From a virus: a stretch of 64,000 bases of DNA. The DNA lies in the IMG/VR virus record IMGVR_UViG_3300005327_000002, positions 1 to 64,000 of that record, one strand, 5' to 3'. How positions within the stretch are numbered: the stretch's first letter is position 1; each line of letters begins with the position of its first letter. Made by a program: the position numbers and the translations under genes. Positions 39,734-47,695 of this stretch are shown piece after piece. Below the pieces are notes generated by a model. The model was not told the origin of the DNA and did not search any database. It worked only from the letters and a program-made list of their open reading frames with translations.

Positions 39734-40077
39734 TGGGCGCCTTCCTGTCGGCCAGCCGCTACGCGGTGCGCCGGGTGGTCCCGCGCGGGACCACCGGCGG
39801 CGGCGGCTGGGACCTGGTCCTGGAGCAGGACGGTCCCGTGTGGACCGGGGACAGCTGGTCGCGGGGCGCCAACGCGCTGCAGCTGCCGCTGGGCGGCGTG
39901 CTGGCGGTGTGGGCGGACCCGGCCTGGGAGGAGCGGCCGCCGTCCCGGCCGGACCGCCTGTACGCGGTGCTGGGCAGCGGGGACCTGGTGGCGATGGCGC
40001 CGGAGTACCTGACCGGGGTTCAACTCCCGTACTGGGAGCGTCACGGAACGCAGTTGCCCGTGGTGATCAAGGGGTAA
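39733..40077 (+). CDS. Hypothetical protein, AVW/GDL family copy 3
   Basis: A 114-residue protein; ATG 39733 was chosen for the TGATG overlap with the gene before. SRYAVRRVVPRGTTGGGGWD at the start parallels HYAVQKTTATE in copy 2, and GGVLAVWADPAWEER...RPDRLYAVLGSGDLVAMAPEYL matches the family pattern. The last gene of the unit, followed by a strong terminator. Unknown function. Confidence 0.55.
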   Translation: MGAFLSASRYAVRRVVPRGTTGGGGWDLVLEQDGPVWTGDSWSRGANALQLPLGGVLAVWADPAWEERPPSRPDRLYAVLGSGDLVAMAPEYLTGVQLPYWERHGTQLPVVIKG

Positions 40078-40095
40078 GATCCCCGAAATGCAACA

Positions 40096-40121
40096 GGGCC
40101 CCCGCCCGGAGGCGGGGGCCC
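40096..40121 (+). terminator. Terminator with adjacent operator half-site
   Basis: A perfect 11-bp stem (GGGCCCCCGCC arm) with loop CGGA. The 12 bp AATGCAACAGGG just before and into it (40087-40098) are identical to the left part of element C1, an orphan operator half. Confidence 0.75.
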
Positions 40122-40254
40122 TTCACACTCGGTGCCGGTGAACTTTGGCGAGCGACCCGGCGCCCCGAACGTAAGACGTGGACCACCGTACAGGGCCCGT
40201 GCGCGGTTGCGCACCTGGGGACCCGTCGGTGCGTCGGCGTCGTAGGAGCAGCGC

Positions 40255-41367
40255 ATGTCCTTCACCGCCATCACCTGGGCCCTGGAAGACGCCCCCGTGG
40301 CCGACACCGTGGAGCGGGCCATCCTGGTCAAGCTGGCCAGCCACGCCGACCACGACGGTCGGGCCGCCTTCCCGTCGAAGAAGACCATGGCCCGCGTGGC
40401 CCTGTGCGACCCGAAGACCGTCCAGCGCAAGCTGGCCGCGATGGTCCGCCGGGGGCTGATCGCCCTGGGCGACCAGGAGGCCGCCCGCATGATCCCGAAG
40501 CACCTTCGCCCCACGGTCTACGACCTCCTGATTCCGGCGGCCTGGTACGGGCCGGAGCAGCTGGAGCGCGTCAACCGGGACCGGGTCTACGTCGGCCTGC
40601 CGCCGCTGGACGCTCTGGACCGCCCCGGCCTGGCCCCCGCCCCGGAGCGCGCGAAGCGGTCGGACGCCGGGGTGCCCCGCCCGCGCCGGGACGCCCAGGA
40701 GACCGGGGACGGAGTTGTCCACAGGGGGGACTCACAGTCCCCCCACCCGGGGACTGTGAGTCCCCCCACCCGGGGACTGACAGTCCCCCAAACCAGTACT
40801 AGTAACCAGTCCAGTGAACCTGTCCCTCCGTCTCCCGCCCGCAGGGCGGCAGGTGCGGGTAGTGGGCGCGCGGGCGCGGGGCGGCCCGCTTCGCGGGGAG
40901 ATGGGGAGGCAGCGACCGGAGCGACCGAAGGCCTGGTGATCCACGACCGCCCCGACGGGGCCGTGGCGGCCGTCCTGGAGGCCGTGCCCGGCATCGTGCG
41001 GGCGCTGACCCCCGGACAGCTGCGCCTGGCCTCCAGGGCCGTCCTGGGCGTCCTCCAGGGGCCCTTCCAGGACCCGGCCGCCCTGGCCGCCCACCTGGAG
41101 GCCCGGCTGGCGCCCATGTCGCTGACCGACGACTGCGACCCCCGGGCGTTCATCCGCGACCCCTACGCCTGGCTGATCTCCCAGCTGCCGGACATCACCG
41201 TGTGCCAGGGCGGCTGCGGGCGCACCGTCCACGCCACGGCCGGGCGCAGCGGGCTGCGGTGCGCTTACTGCTCGGACGGCGTCGACCCGGCCCGGGCGCT
41301 GGCGGAGCTGGCGCGGGAGAACGCGGCCGTACTCGGCGACGGGTGCCCTCCGCCGGACTGGGCGTGA
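40255..41367 (+). CDS. Replication-initiator-like HTH protein
   Basis: A 370-residue protein from ATG 40255 (AGGAG seven nt upstream). The N-terminal winged helix (residues about 1-95: ITWALEDAPVADTVERAILV; PSKKTMARVALCDPKTVQRK; AAMVRRGLIALGDQE) is the helix-turn-helix type found in Rep proteins of Streptomyces linear plasmids and in phage initiators. A disordered middle (130-225) is encoded by DNA containing three palindromic iteron-like repeats. The C-terminal part is helical, with a zinc-like CQGGCGRT...CAYC (about 318-343). Origins inside rep genes are known for actinomycete linear plasmids, so this is the best candidate replication locus. Direct proof is lacking. Confidence 0.6.
   Translation: MSFTAITWALEDAPVADTVERAILVKLASHADHDGRAAFPSKKTMARVALCDPKTVQRKLAAMVRRGLIALGDQEAARMIPKHLRPTVYDLLIPAAWYGPEQLERVNRDRVYVGLPPLDALDRPGLAPAPERAKRSDAGVPRPRRDAQETGDGVVHRGDSQSPHPGTVSPPTRGLTVPQTSTSNQSSEPVPPSPARRAAGAGSGRAGAGRPASRGDGEAATGATEGLVIHDRPDGAVAAVLEAVPGIVRALTPGQLRLASRAVLGVLQGPFQDPAALAAHLEARLAPMSLTDDCDPRAFIRDPYAWLISQLPDITVCQGGCGRTVHATAGRSGLRCAYCSDGVDPARALAELARENAAVLGDGCPPPDWA
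40726..40788. repeat. Three iteron-like palindromes inside the Rep-like gene
   Basis: GGGGACTNNNAGTCCCC occurs at 40726-40742, 40749-40765 and 40772-40788. Start-to-start distance is exactly 23 bp each time, and the central triplets are CAC, GTG and GAC. Arms are identical in all three copies although they lie in coding DNA in a region of low protein complexity. This suggests selection on DNA, as origin iterons or an autoregulatory operator. Confidence 0.75.
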
Positions 41368-41618
41368 GTTTCACCGGATCGGGTGACTAACGGTCGGGGG
41401 CTGCCGCCCGGGCGGCGTATCGTCGGCGGCTCCGGTGCTCCCGGGGGGCTGGTCCTCCGGGCGGGCGCCGACCCGCCGCCCCCGGGCGGCCCTCCGCGCA
41501 CCCCACGGCGGCCATCACCCCGGCCGCAGGTCCGCAGCCGCCACGGCCCCCAGGCATCCGGCGGTGCGGACCCCCTCCCCGCGCGGTCGGCCTCCCGGGG
41601 GCGCCGCGCTTCCCGGGC
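41368..41618. other. Convergent intergenic region
   Basis: About 250 bp between the Rep-like gene and the leftward fibre gene. GCCGCCCGGGCGGC near 41402 can form a hairpin and may terminate either transcript. I see no credible gene or promoter here. Confidence 0.4.
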
Positions 41619-43361
41619 CTACGGCGCGGGCGGGATGTACACCGCGCCGACGGCCAGCCGGGCCGTCAGCTTCGGGACGTCCCCGGCCTGGCCGCTGCTC
41701 TGGGCCATCACCCGCAGCTGCGTGCCGCCGGGAATCCGGGCGCTGCGGGACATGAACAGCTGCAGCGGGTTGCGGCCCTTGCCGATGGTGGCGCTGATCT
41801 CCTGCTGGTCGGTGTCGACGGTCTCCGTCCCGTCGCCCCAGCGCAGCCACACCCGCAGCGTCGCCCAGTAGGGCTCCTGGGCGGTGCTGGCCAGCAGCAG
41901 GCGCCCGGCGATCGTCCACAGTCCGGTGGAGGCCGGGGTGAGCGTGCCGTCCGCGCCGACCGCCAGGCCCTCCGGGGGCTGCTCCGGCACCAGCAGGAGC
42001 TGCACGGCGGTGCCGGAGGGGAGCGACTGCGCGGCCGCGTCCAGGAGGGCGCCTGCGGACTGCGCGGCCGGTCCGGGCGCCCCGGTGTCGCCCTTCGGCC
42101 CGGGGTCGCCCTGGTCGCCCTGCGGGCCCCGCAGGTTGGCCAGCTTCACCCAGTCGGTGCCGCGCTTGACGTAGAAGTCGCCGGTGAGCTGGTCCGTGTA
42201 CAGGTCCCCGTCGGCACCCAGGTCCGGGGCGGGGACACCGGCGGCGCCGTAGACCGCAGGGGTGCGGCCGTCGCGGCCGTCGGCGCCCGGGGCCCCGTCG
42301 GCGCCCTTGTCGGCGGCCAGCTCCCAGGGCGACTGCGGGGGCTCCGTCCCGGCGGGCACCTCCTGGGCGGTGGAGTACGACCGGCCGCCGTGCCCCACGA
42401 CGGAGTCCGGCGGGTACGTCACGGAGTCGACCCACTCCCCGGCCCAGGTCAGGCCGCCGCCGGTGGAGCCGCCGTCCATCGTGGCCAGCAGCAGCCACTG
42501 GCCGTCCGTGCCCGGGGTGCTGACCGCGTGGTCCTCCACCGCGCCCCACAGGCGGCGGCTGAAGGTCACCACGGTGCCGCGCCGGTAGTAGTCGCCGGGC
42601 ACCCAGGCCCCGGCCAGCAGCATCCAGGTGTCCGTGCCGCCGTTGGGCAGCTGCGGGTCCGGGGTGCGCGGCGCCAGGCCCTGGGCGGGCACCAGGAGGG
42701 CCGCGCCGGGGGTGCCTTCACGGACCTGCAGGCGCGACAGCAGCGCACCGCCGGAGACCTTCACCGTGGTGTCGGACTCCCGGCCGAAGGTCTGGCACCA
42801 CAGCTCGAACTGCTCGCCCACGTCCATGGGGACGTCGAAGGCGATCGGCTGGGCGATCTTCTGGCCGCCGCCGATCAGGCCGGAGCCGCGCACCGGCAGG
42901 GACGTGACGCTCTGCCCGCCCCGCGTCCACGACAGCCACAGCTCCACGTCCATGGTGTAGGCCGTCGGGGAGTCGGAGGTGAGGACCAGGCCGCCGATCC
43001 AGGACCAGGACGCGGCCGTGTCGGAGGAAACCCGGCCGTCGGCCACCGTGATGCCCTCCGCGTCGCCCACCTCCAGGAGCAGCGGCAGCCGGGCCGGGCC
43101 GACGGGCGCCAGCTGCTCCTGGACGGACAGCTCCCCGCCCTCCGGCAGGGTGCTCCCGGCCGGGCTGAACAGCTGCCAGGGCGGCTGCGGCGGGGCGGCC
43201 GCGCCCGGGCTGGCGGTGGCGATGAACACGCCGTCGGGGGTGGAGACCAGGTCGCCCCGGCGGTAGCAGCCACCGGGCTGGAAGTCGCCCCGGTAGGAGT
43301 CGATCACGGAGCCCGGCGGACCCACCACGCCGTAGCCGCCGCACTGTGTGGGGTGCGTCAT
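41619..43361 (-). CDS. Tail fibre with CBM5/12-like modules and collagen repeats
   Basis: A 580-residue protein from ATG 43361 (MTHPTQCGGYGVVGPPGSV). Three short modules of chitin-binding CBM5/12 type recur: YRRGDLVSTPDGVFIATASP...PPWQLF (about 22-60), GDYYRRGTVVTFSRRLWGAV...GQWLLL, and YPPDSVVGHGGRSYSTAQEV...SPWELA. They are followed by two collagen-like Gly-X-Y tracts (GADGAPGADGRDG; GPQGDQGDPGPKGDTGAPGP) and a C-terminal beta-sandwich. It would form a trimeric fibre that contacts the host surface. As last gene of the late operon it fits a receptor-binding role. Confidence 0.75.
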   Translation of the reverse strand: MTHPTQCGGYGVVGPPGSVIDSYRGDFQPGGCYRRGDLVSTPDGVFIATASPGAAAPPQPPWQLFSPAGSTLPEGGELSVQEQLAPVGPARLPLLLEVGDAEGITVADGRVSSDTAASWSWIGGLVLTSDSPTAYTMDVELWLSWTRGGQSVTSLPVRGSGLIGGGQKIAQPIAFDVPMDVGEQFELWCQTFGRESDTTVKVSGGALLSRLQVREGTPGAALLVPAQGLAPRTPDPQLPNGGTDTWMLLAGAWVPGDYYRRGTVVTFSRRLWGAVEDHAVSTPGTDGQWLLLATMDGGSTGGGLTWAGEWVDSVTYPPDSVVGHGGRSYSTAQEVPAGTEPPQSPWELAADKGADGAPGADGRDGRTPAVYGAAGVPAPDLGADGDLYTDQLTGDFYVKRGTDWVKLANLRGPQGDQGDPGPKGDTGAPGPAAQSAGALLDAAAQSLPSGTAVQLLLVPEQPPEGLAVGADGTLTPASTGLWTIAGRLLLASTAQEPYWATLRVWLRWGDGTETVDTDQQEISATIGKGRNPLQLFMSRSARIPGGTQLRVMAQSSGQAGDVPKLTARLAVGAVYIPPAP

Positions 43362-43461
43362 GCGCCCAGTATCTGACGGTATGTCCGCAATCCGACGGCA
43401 CCCGGGCGGGTGACCGCCGCACGGGGTGTCCGGCCGGGTGGCGCTGCGCCATGCTGGTGCG

Positions 43462-43611
43462 ATGCCTGTCACCCATCTGCACTACACCTGCTGGGCCTGC
43501 GGGGCGGACAACGTCCTGCACGGCACGTCGGAGGACTGCTGCGACCTGGTCCACGGCATCCCGGAGGAGTGGGAGTGCTGGAACTGCGACGCGCTGAACG
43601 CGACCCCGTGA
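43462..43611 (+). CDS. Tiny zinc-ribbon protein
   Basis: A 49-residue frame from ATG 43462: HLHYTCWACGADNVLHGTSE, then WECWNCDALNATP. Two CxxC pairs separated by about 30 residues make a clear zinc ribbon. No strong ribosome site is seen; an in-frame GTG at 43426 would add 12 residues. It is a rightward gene inside the leftward late region, so a moron-like cargo gene is likely. Confidence 0.5.
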   Translation: MPVTHLHYTCWACGADNVLHGTSEDCCDLVHGIPEEWECWNCDALNATP

Positions 43612-43688
43612 CCGTCAACGGCGCTGGTGTGCATTCCACCCCGCCGGGGGACTTGACGCACCATCACAGGTCAGGGGAGCCTGGATGT

Positions 43689-44012
43689 ATGAACACACGC
43701 CAGCACACCCCCTCCCGCGTCCGCATCGGGGAGACCTTGCACCTGATCGCGGCCTGGACCCGGGAGTCCACCCGCGACCTGGCCCCCTACGTCGGCGCCA
43801 CCGACGACCGCCCCGGCGGCGTCGACCACACCACCGTCTCCCGCCTCCTGCGCCAGGGCCCCGGCAACCTGGACCACGTGGACGACCTGTGCCGCCACTG
43901 GGGCATCACCCTGACGGAGCTGCTGGCCGGGTTCGGATGGCTGGAGGAGAAGGGCCGCCTTCCCCGCGCCGTCCGCGACGCCAAGGCCACCGGCCAGCAG
44001 CTGCTGGCCTAG
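43689..44012 (+). CDS. XRE-like helix-turn-helix protein
   Basis: A 107-residue protein from ATG 43689 (GGGGAG upstream). Residues about 12-82 fit a Cro/CI-type five-helix domain: LHLIAAWTRESTRDLAPYVG, VDHTTVSRLLRQGPGNLDHV, DDLCRHWGITLTELLAGF. TTGACG at 43653-43658 could be a -35 element. It stands as a single rightward gene in the leftward late region. It may be a lysogeny or superinfection regulator, or a cargo gene; the data do not decide. Confidence 0.65.
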   Translation: MNTRQHTPSRVRIGETLHLIAAWTRESTRDLAPYVGATDDRPGGVDHTTVSRLLRQGPGNLDHVDDLCRHWGITLTELLAGFGWLEEKGRLPRAVRDAKATGQQLLA

Positions 44013-44599
44013 CCGCCCAGCCGCTCCTGCAGGTCCCGCAGGTCCTGCTCCCGGGCGGCCCGCACAGCCTCCTGGTCCGGGTCGTCCACCTCCGCCGCCA
44101 TCCGCACGTAGCTGAACAGCCCCGCGATCTCCTCCGGCCCGGCGCCCTGGAAGTCCTCCAGGGCCCGGGCCATCCGTTCGTCGTAGACCGCGCTGGCCGA
44201 CACCTTCAGCCAGTCCGTGGCCATCTTCCGCGCCGCCCCCGGCGCCAGCGCCCCGTGCTGGCCCAGGCCCTCCAGCACCACCACGGCCCGCCGCGCCCGG
44301 GAGTTGGCCGTGGCCATCAGGTCCCGCGCCAGCTGCTCCACCTGGTCGGCGTCCACCACCGCCTGCCCGTGCCCCCAGCGGATCACGCACGGCGGCGGCC
44401 CCACCCGCATCTCACCCGGCGCCAGGCGCGGGGAGCCGATGATGTCCAGCACCGGCACCGGCTCCGCGACCACCGGCGCGGGCGCCAGCAGCGCCGCCAG
44501 CTCCTCCTGCGCCGCCGCCTGTCGGGCCGGGCGGGTGCGCCCCTCCCCGACGCGCCGACCGATCCGCCGCCGCCGCCGCCGCCGTCCGCCCTTGCCCAC
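44009..44599 (-). CDS. Hypothetical basic/helical protein
   Basis: A 196-residue protein; GTG 44599 was chosen because GGGAGGAG lies about 11 nt upstream. It begins with an extreme Arg run (GKGGRRRRRRRIGRR) that could bind DNA or RNA. A Pro-rich region follows, and then a helical domain (DADQVEQLARDLMATANSRA ... MARALEDFQGAGPEEIAGLF). Its stop overlaps the rightward XRE gene's stop region. No family is recognised. Confidence 0.55.
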   Translation of the reverse strand: MGKGGRRRRRRRIGRRVGEGRTRPARQAAAQEELAALLAPAPVVAEPVPVLDIIGSPRLAPGEMRVGPPPCVIRWGHGQAVVDADQVEQLARDLMATANSRARRAVVVLEGLGQHGALAPGAARKMATDWLKVSASAVYDERMARALEDFQGAGPEEIAGLFSYVRMAAEVDDPDQEAVRAAREQDLRDLQERLGG

Positions 44600-44624
44600 G
44601 CCGCACTCCTCCCGCTCCGCCGCC

Positions 44625-45017
44625 CTAGTCCAGGCGGTCGCTGTGCGCCACAGCGTAGAGCGGGTGCCAGGACGGCTCCCCCGTCGGCAGCAGTTCACCC
44701 AGGGCGTAGAACTCACCCGTACGGCCCGACAGCCAACCGACCTGACGCCACACCGTCCGCTCCCCGCCGCACGTCGTCACCCGCTCCGGGCCCGCGTCCG
44801 ACAGCATCCGCACCGGCCGCACCTCCGGAGGCGCCCCGGTGAGCACCACCGGGACGTCCGCCGCCCCCGGCGCCGGGATCTCCGGCTCCAGGCGGAAGCC
44901 GTACAGCACCGTGCGCTCCGGCGGCCCCAGCGGCCTGCCGCCCGGGTCCAACCGGGTCACGTGCGCCACGGTGCGGTCGGGGAACTCCGGGTCAGGCCCG
45001 GTCGCGTTCGTCGTCAC
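44625..45017 (-). CDS. Hypothetical beta-rich protein
   Basis: A 130-residue protein from GTG 45017 with GGGAGG upstream. Strand-rich sequence (RTVAHVTRLDPGGRPLG; ERTVLYGFRLEPEIPAPGAA; ERTVWRQVGWLSGRTGEFYA) ending HPLYAVAHSDRLD. It is probably co-transcribed with the Arg-rich gene 26 nt downstream. Unknown function. Confidence 0.5.
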   Translation of the reverse strand: MTTNATGPDPEFPDRTVAHVTRLDPGGRPLGPPERTVLYGFRLEPEIPAPGAADVPVVLTGAPPEVRPVRMLSDAGPERVTTCGGERTVWRQVGWLSGRTGEFYALGELLPTGEPSWHPLYAVAHSDRLD

Positions 45018-45066
45018 CTGGCCAGCCTCCCAGGACTGCCGGGTGCAGCGTGGGACCCTGCCCGGC

Positions 45067-45684
45067 ATGAACCGACCGCCCCGCCGCCAGCCGCGCGGCC
45101 GCCGCGCCACCCTCACCCAGGACCAGCTCTGGGCCGACGCCGAACCCCGGGACCTGGCCCGCCTGTTCCGCACCGCCGCGACCGTCGGCGTACCAGAGCC
45201 CACCCCCGACTGGGCGCAGGCCTGGGCCCAGGTCGTGGCGATGATCGAAGGCTCCCCCGCCCGCTGGGCCTTCGGCCGGACCGGCGGCCCGCTGCTCCCC
45301 GCCTGGGCGACCGGGGAGAACCCGGAGGACGTGCTAATCCGCCTGGACTGGACGGAGAACCCCGGCGGCCACCCCGACCTGGAATACGCCATGGCCGCAC
45401 GCCAGCGCGCCTCCCGGGAGCAGCGCGTACTGGCCGACGTGGAGCGCCGCCAGGCCGCCCTGGAGCTGGAGCGCCTGCTGAACGCCAAGGCCGCCCGTCG
45501 GGGGCTCCCCCGCGACCAGTCCGACTGCCTGGACGGGCTCTGCTCCCACGGCGCGCCGGACTCCGCCGACACGGCGCCCCCGGCCGTCTACGGAAAGCCC
45601 TCCGCCACCGTCTACCCCGACCCCGGGACCGGAACGGTATGGCTGGGGAACTGCCCCATCAGCCCACCGGGCAGCGCCCAGTGA
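45067..45684 (+). CDS. Hypothetical protein, tail-module cargo
   Basis: A 205-residue protein from ATG 45067, rightward and divergent from the gene at 45017. It has a basic start (NRPPRRQPRGRRATLTQDQL), a helical centre (DLEYAMAARQRASREQRVLA ... RRQAALELERLLNAKAARRG) and a CLDGLCSHG segment. There is no clear ribosome site. No family is recognised. It converges with the first GDPD-fold tail gene. Confidence 0.5.
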   Translation: MNRPPRRQPRGRRATLTQDQLWADAEPRDLARLFRTAATVGVPEPTPDWAQAWAQVVAMIEGSPARWAFGRTGGPLLPAWATGENPEDVLIRLDWTENPGGHPDLEYAMAARQRASREQRVLADVERRQAALELERLLNAKAARRGLPRDQSDCLDGLCSHGAPDSADTAPPAVYGKPSATVYPDPGTGTVWLGNCPISPPGSAQ

Positions 45685-45696
45685 AGGGCCCGGGGC

Positions 45697-47694
45697 TCAC
45701 AGGTACCAGGGGTTCCCGTCGCCCAGGTTGAACCTCATCTTGCGGAACGACACCCCCGGGGTGCCGTTGGTGCTCCCCGACTGCGTGATGGCCACGTACG
45801 TGTACCGGTGCGGCACCGTGTCGTCGTTCAGCACCGCCCGGTAGCGCGGGACCGCCCCCGGGGACGACGTGTCGTACATGCTGAACTGCACAGACCCGGC
45901 GGCCACCGACAGCTTGAACTTGTACCAGGTGTTCTGCTGCAGCGCCCCGGCCTGGGTCGACTGGTAGGAGCCCGCCACGCCGTTCTGCCGCCAGGTGGAG
46001 AACATCTCCCCGTTCTGGCGGCAGCCCACCAGGCCGTAGTTGGGCGGGATCTGGTCCTCCCGCACCCGGGAGTCGTCCCGCAGCGACCACACCAGGCCCC
46101 CGAAGTCGGCGCTGTTCGCGGAGAACTGGTCGAAGCGCATCCACCAGGTGGCCATCCATGACTGCGGGTTGGGCAGCGGGCACGCCCAGCCCAGCACGAC
46201 GGAGGACGCGAAGCTGGCGCCGTTGACCAGCGGCGTGGGCAGCTTCCATCCGCCGTCGAAGTTGCCCGCCCCGTTGCGGGAGCCCTGCCCGCGCAACCAG
46301 AACGGCCGGTAGTCGTAGGTGGAGAAACCGTCATGGAGCTGCCCCGACATGTACGCCACCGAACCGCCCGCGCCACTCAGGGAGATGGGCCAGGTGTCCT
46401 TCTGCCGCACCGGGGTCCGATACCCGTAGTACATCGGGTCGGTGACGCACACCCCCCGCACCGCGTAGGTCCGCTCCGTCGGCTCGTTCACCCGACGGTT
46501 CAGCCCGTGGTAGACGACCTGCAGCCCGGCCGCGACGTACGGCGCCGCGCTGCTCCCGTAGACGTAGCCGCCCGGCGCGCCGGTCGGGTTGACGGGCACG
46601 AACACCCACGTGACCCCGGCGCGCACCAGCTGCGCGGGCGGGTTGGCCGTGATGTCGGCCTGGTCGGCCAGCCACACCCCGCGCGCGTAGTTCGCGGCCG
46701 CCCAGCCGGTCGTGTCGGCGCTCTCTCCTGGGAACCGGGCCGTGGTGACGTCCTGGTACTGGCCGTTGGCCAGGACGACGGAGGACTGCCGCACGCACTG
46801 GCGTTGCAGGGTCGGCAGCAGCGCCTTGTTGGCGGCCAAGTGGGTGGGGTCCACGGTGCCGGTGAAGGTGTCGGACGCCGGGGAGGTGGTCGTGTTGTTG
46901 CGCGGCAGCCGGTAGAAGACGGCCAGGCGGCCGCCGACTTCGTCCAGCATGTCGTCCACGGTCTCCCCGCCGGTCTGGAAGAACTCCCCGCCGCCGAACC
47001 AGCTGGGCCACGAGTCGTTCAGCCATGGCACGCCGTCTTTCGTGATGTTCAGCTGCCGCCACTGGGCCAGCGTCAGCTCCTCGTAGCGGTAGCCGGTGAA
47101 GCGGTCGGCCGACGCCGTCCAGGACTGACCGGCGCCCGGCACCGAGCTGTTCGCGGGCTTCGGGTCGGCGCTCAGTCCGAAGCGGTAGTAGGGGCACAGC
47201 ACGGAGGTGCCGTCCCCCAGGCCGGAGACGTCGATGTGCACCGCCTCCAGGCCATCGTCCACGGCCCCCCGGACCGACTTCGCCAGGTTCCACGGCATCA
47301 CGTTCTCCCCGTAGCCGGACCTGCCGACGATCAGCCCCGGGCCCCCGGCCGTCTTCCCCAGCGGCAGCTGGCCCAGCGTCACCGTGCACGCCGGGGACGG
47401 CTCCGGGGGCGTGCCCGGCTTCAGCAGCCCGCCGTCCGGCCCGAACGTCAAGCTGTTGCCGTCCCGGCTGGACACCCCCAGCTGCCACTTCGCCGGGGAG
47501 CCGCCGGAGGACTTCGTCCCGGACCCGGCCCACACCGGGGCGCAGCCGCCCGCCTGGTCGCACACCCCCGTCCACGGGCCCGCCAGGTTCAGCCCGATCT
47601 GGACCGTGTCGGCGTCGGGCTGGGTGATCTCCACCGCTTCGTTGCCCGGCTTCCAGTGGCAGGCGCACTTGTCGGAGCATCCCGCGCGGCCCAT
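45697..47694 (-). CDS. GDPD-fold minor tail protein, copy 3
   Basis: A 665-residue protein from ATG 47694. An N-terminal Cys motif (MGRAGCSDKCACHW) is shared by the three paralogs. Residues about 115-420 follow a glycerophosphodiester phosphodiesterase barrel pattern: GRSGYGENVMPWNLAKSVRG...GLEAVHIDVSGLGDGTSVLC corresponds to the family's HRG...ENT...E.D...DG..V. The first catalytic His is Ser here (RSGYGEN). C-terminal about 170 residues form a lectin-like beta-sandwich (WYKFKLSVAAGSVQFSMYD). Known actinophage tails carry such domains, thought to act on teichoic or lipid polyols. This copy may bind rather than cut. Confidence 0.65.
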   Translation of the reverse strand: MGRAGCSDKCACHWKPGNEAVEITQPDADTVQIGLNLAGPWTGVCDQAGGCAPVWAGSGTKSSGGSPAKWQLGVSSRDGNSLTFGPDGGLLKPGTPPEPSPACTVTLGQLPLGKTAGGPGLIVGRSGYGENVMPWNLAKSVRGAVDDGLEAVHIDVSGLGDGTSVLCPYYRFGLSADPKPANSSVPGAGQSWTASADRFTGYRYEELTLAQWRQLNITKDGVPWLNDSWPSWFGGGEFFQTGGETVDDMLDEVGGRLAVFYRLPRNNTTTSPASDTFTGTVDPTHLAANKALLPTLQRQCVRQSSVVLANGQYQDVTTARFPGESADTTGWAAANYARGVWLADQADITANPPAQLVRAGVTWVFVPVNPTGAPGGYVYGSSAAPYVAAGLQVVYHGLNRRVNEPTERTYAVRGVCVTDPMYYGYRTPVRQKDTWPISLSGAGGSVAYMSGQLHDGFSTYDYRPFWLRGQGSRNGAGNFDGGWKLPTPLVNGASFASSVVLGWACPLPNPQSWMATWWMRFDQFSANSADFGGLVWSLRDDSRVREDQIPPNYGLVGCRQNGEMFSTWRQNGVAGSYQSTQAGALQQNTWYKFKLSVAAGSVQFSMYDTSSPGAVPRYRAVLNDDTVPHRYTYVAITQSGSTNGTPGVSFRKMRFNLGDGNPWYL

Positions 47695-47695
47695 C

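Noticed and set aside
41383-41871. A rightward 162-residue frame after the Rep-like gene
   Set aside because: Its second half is antisense to the fibre gene and there is no ribosome site.
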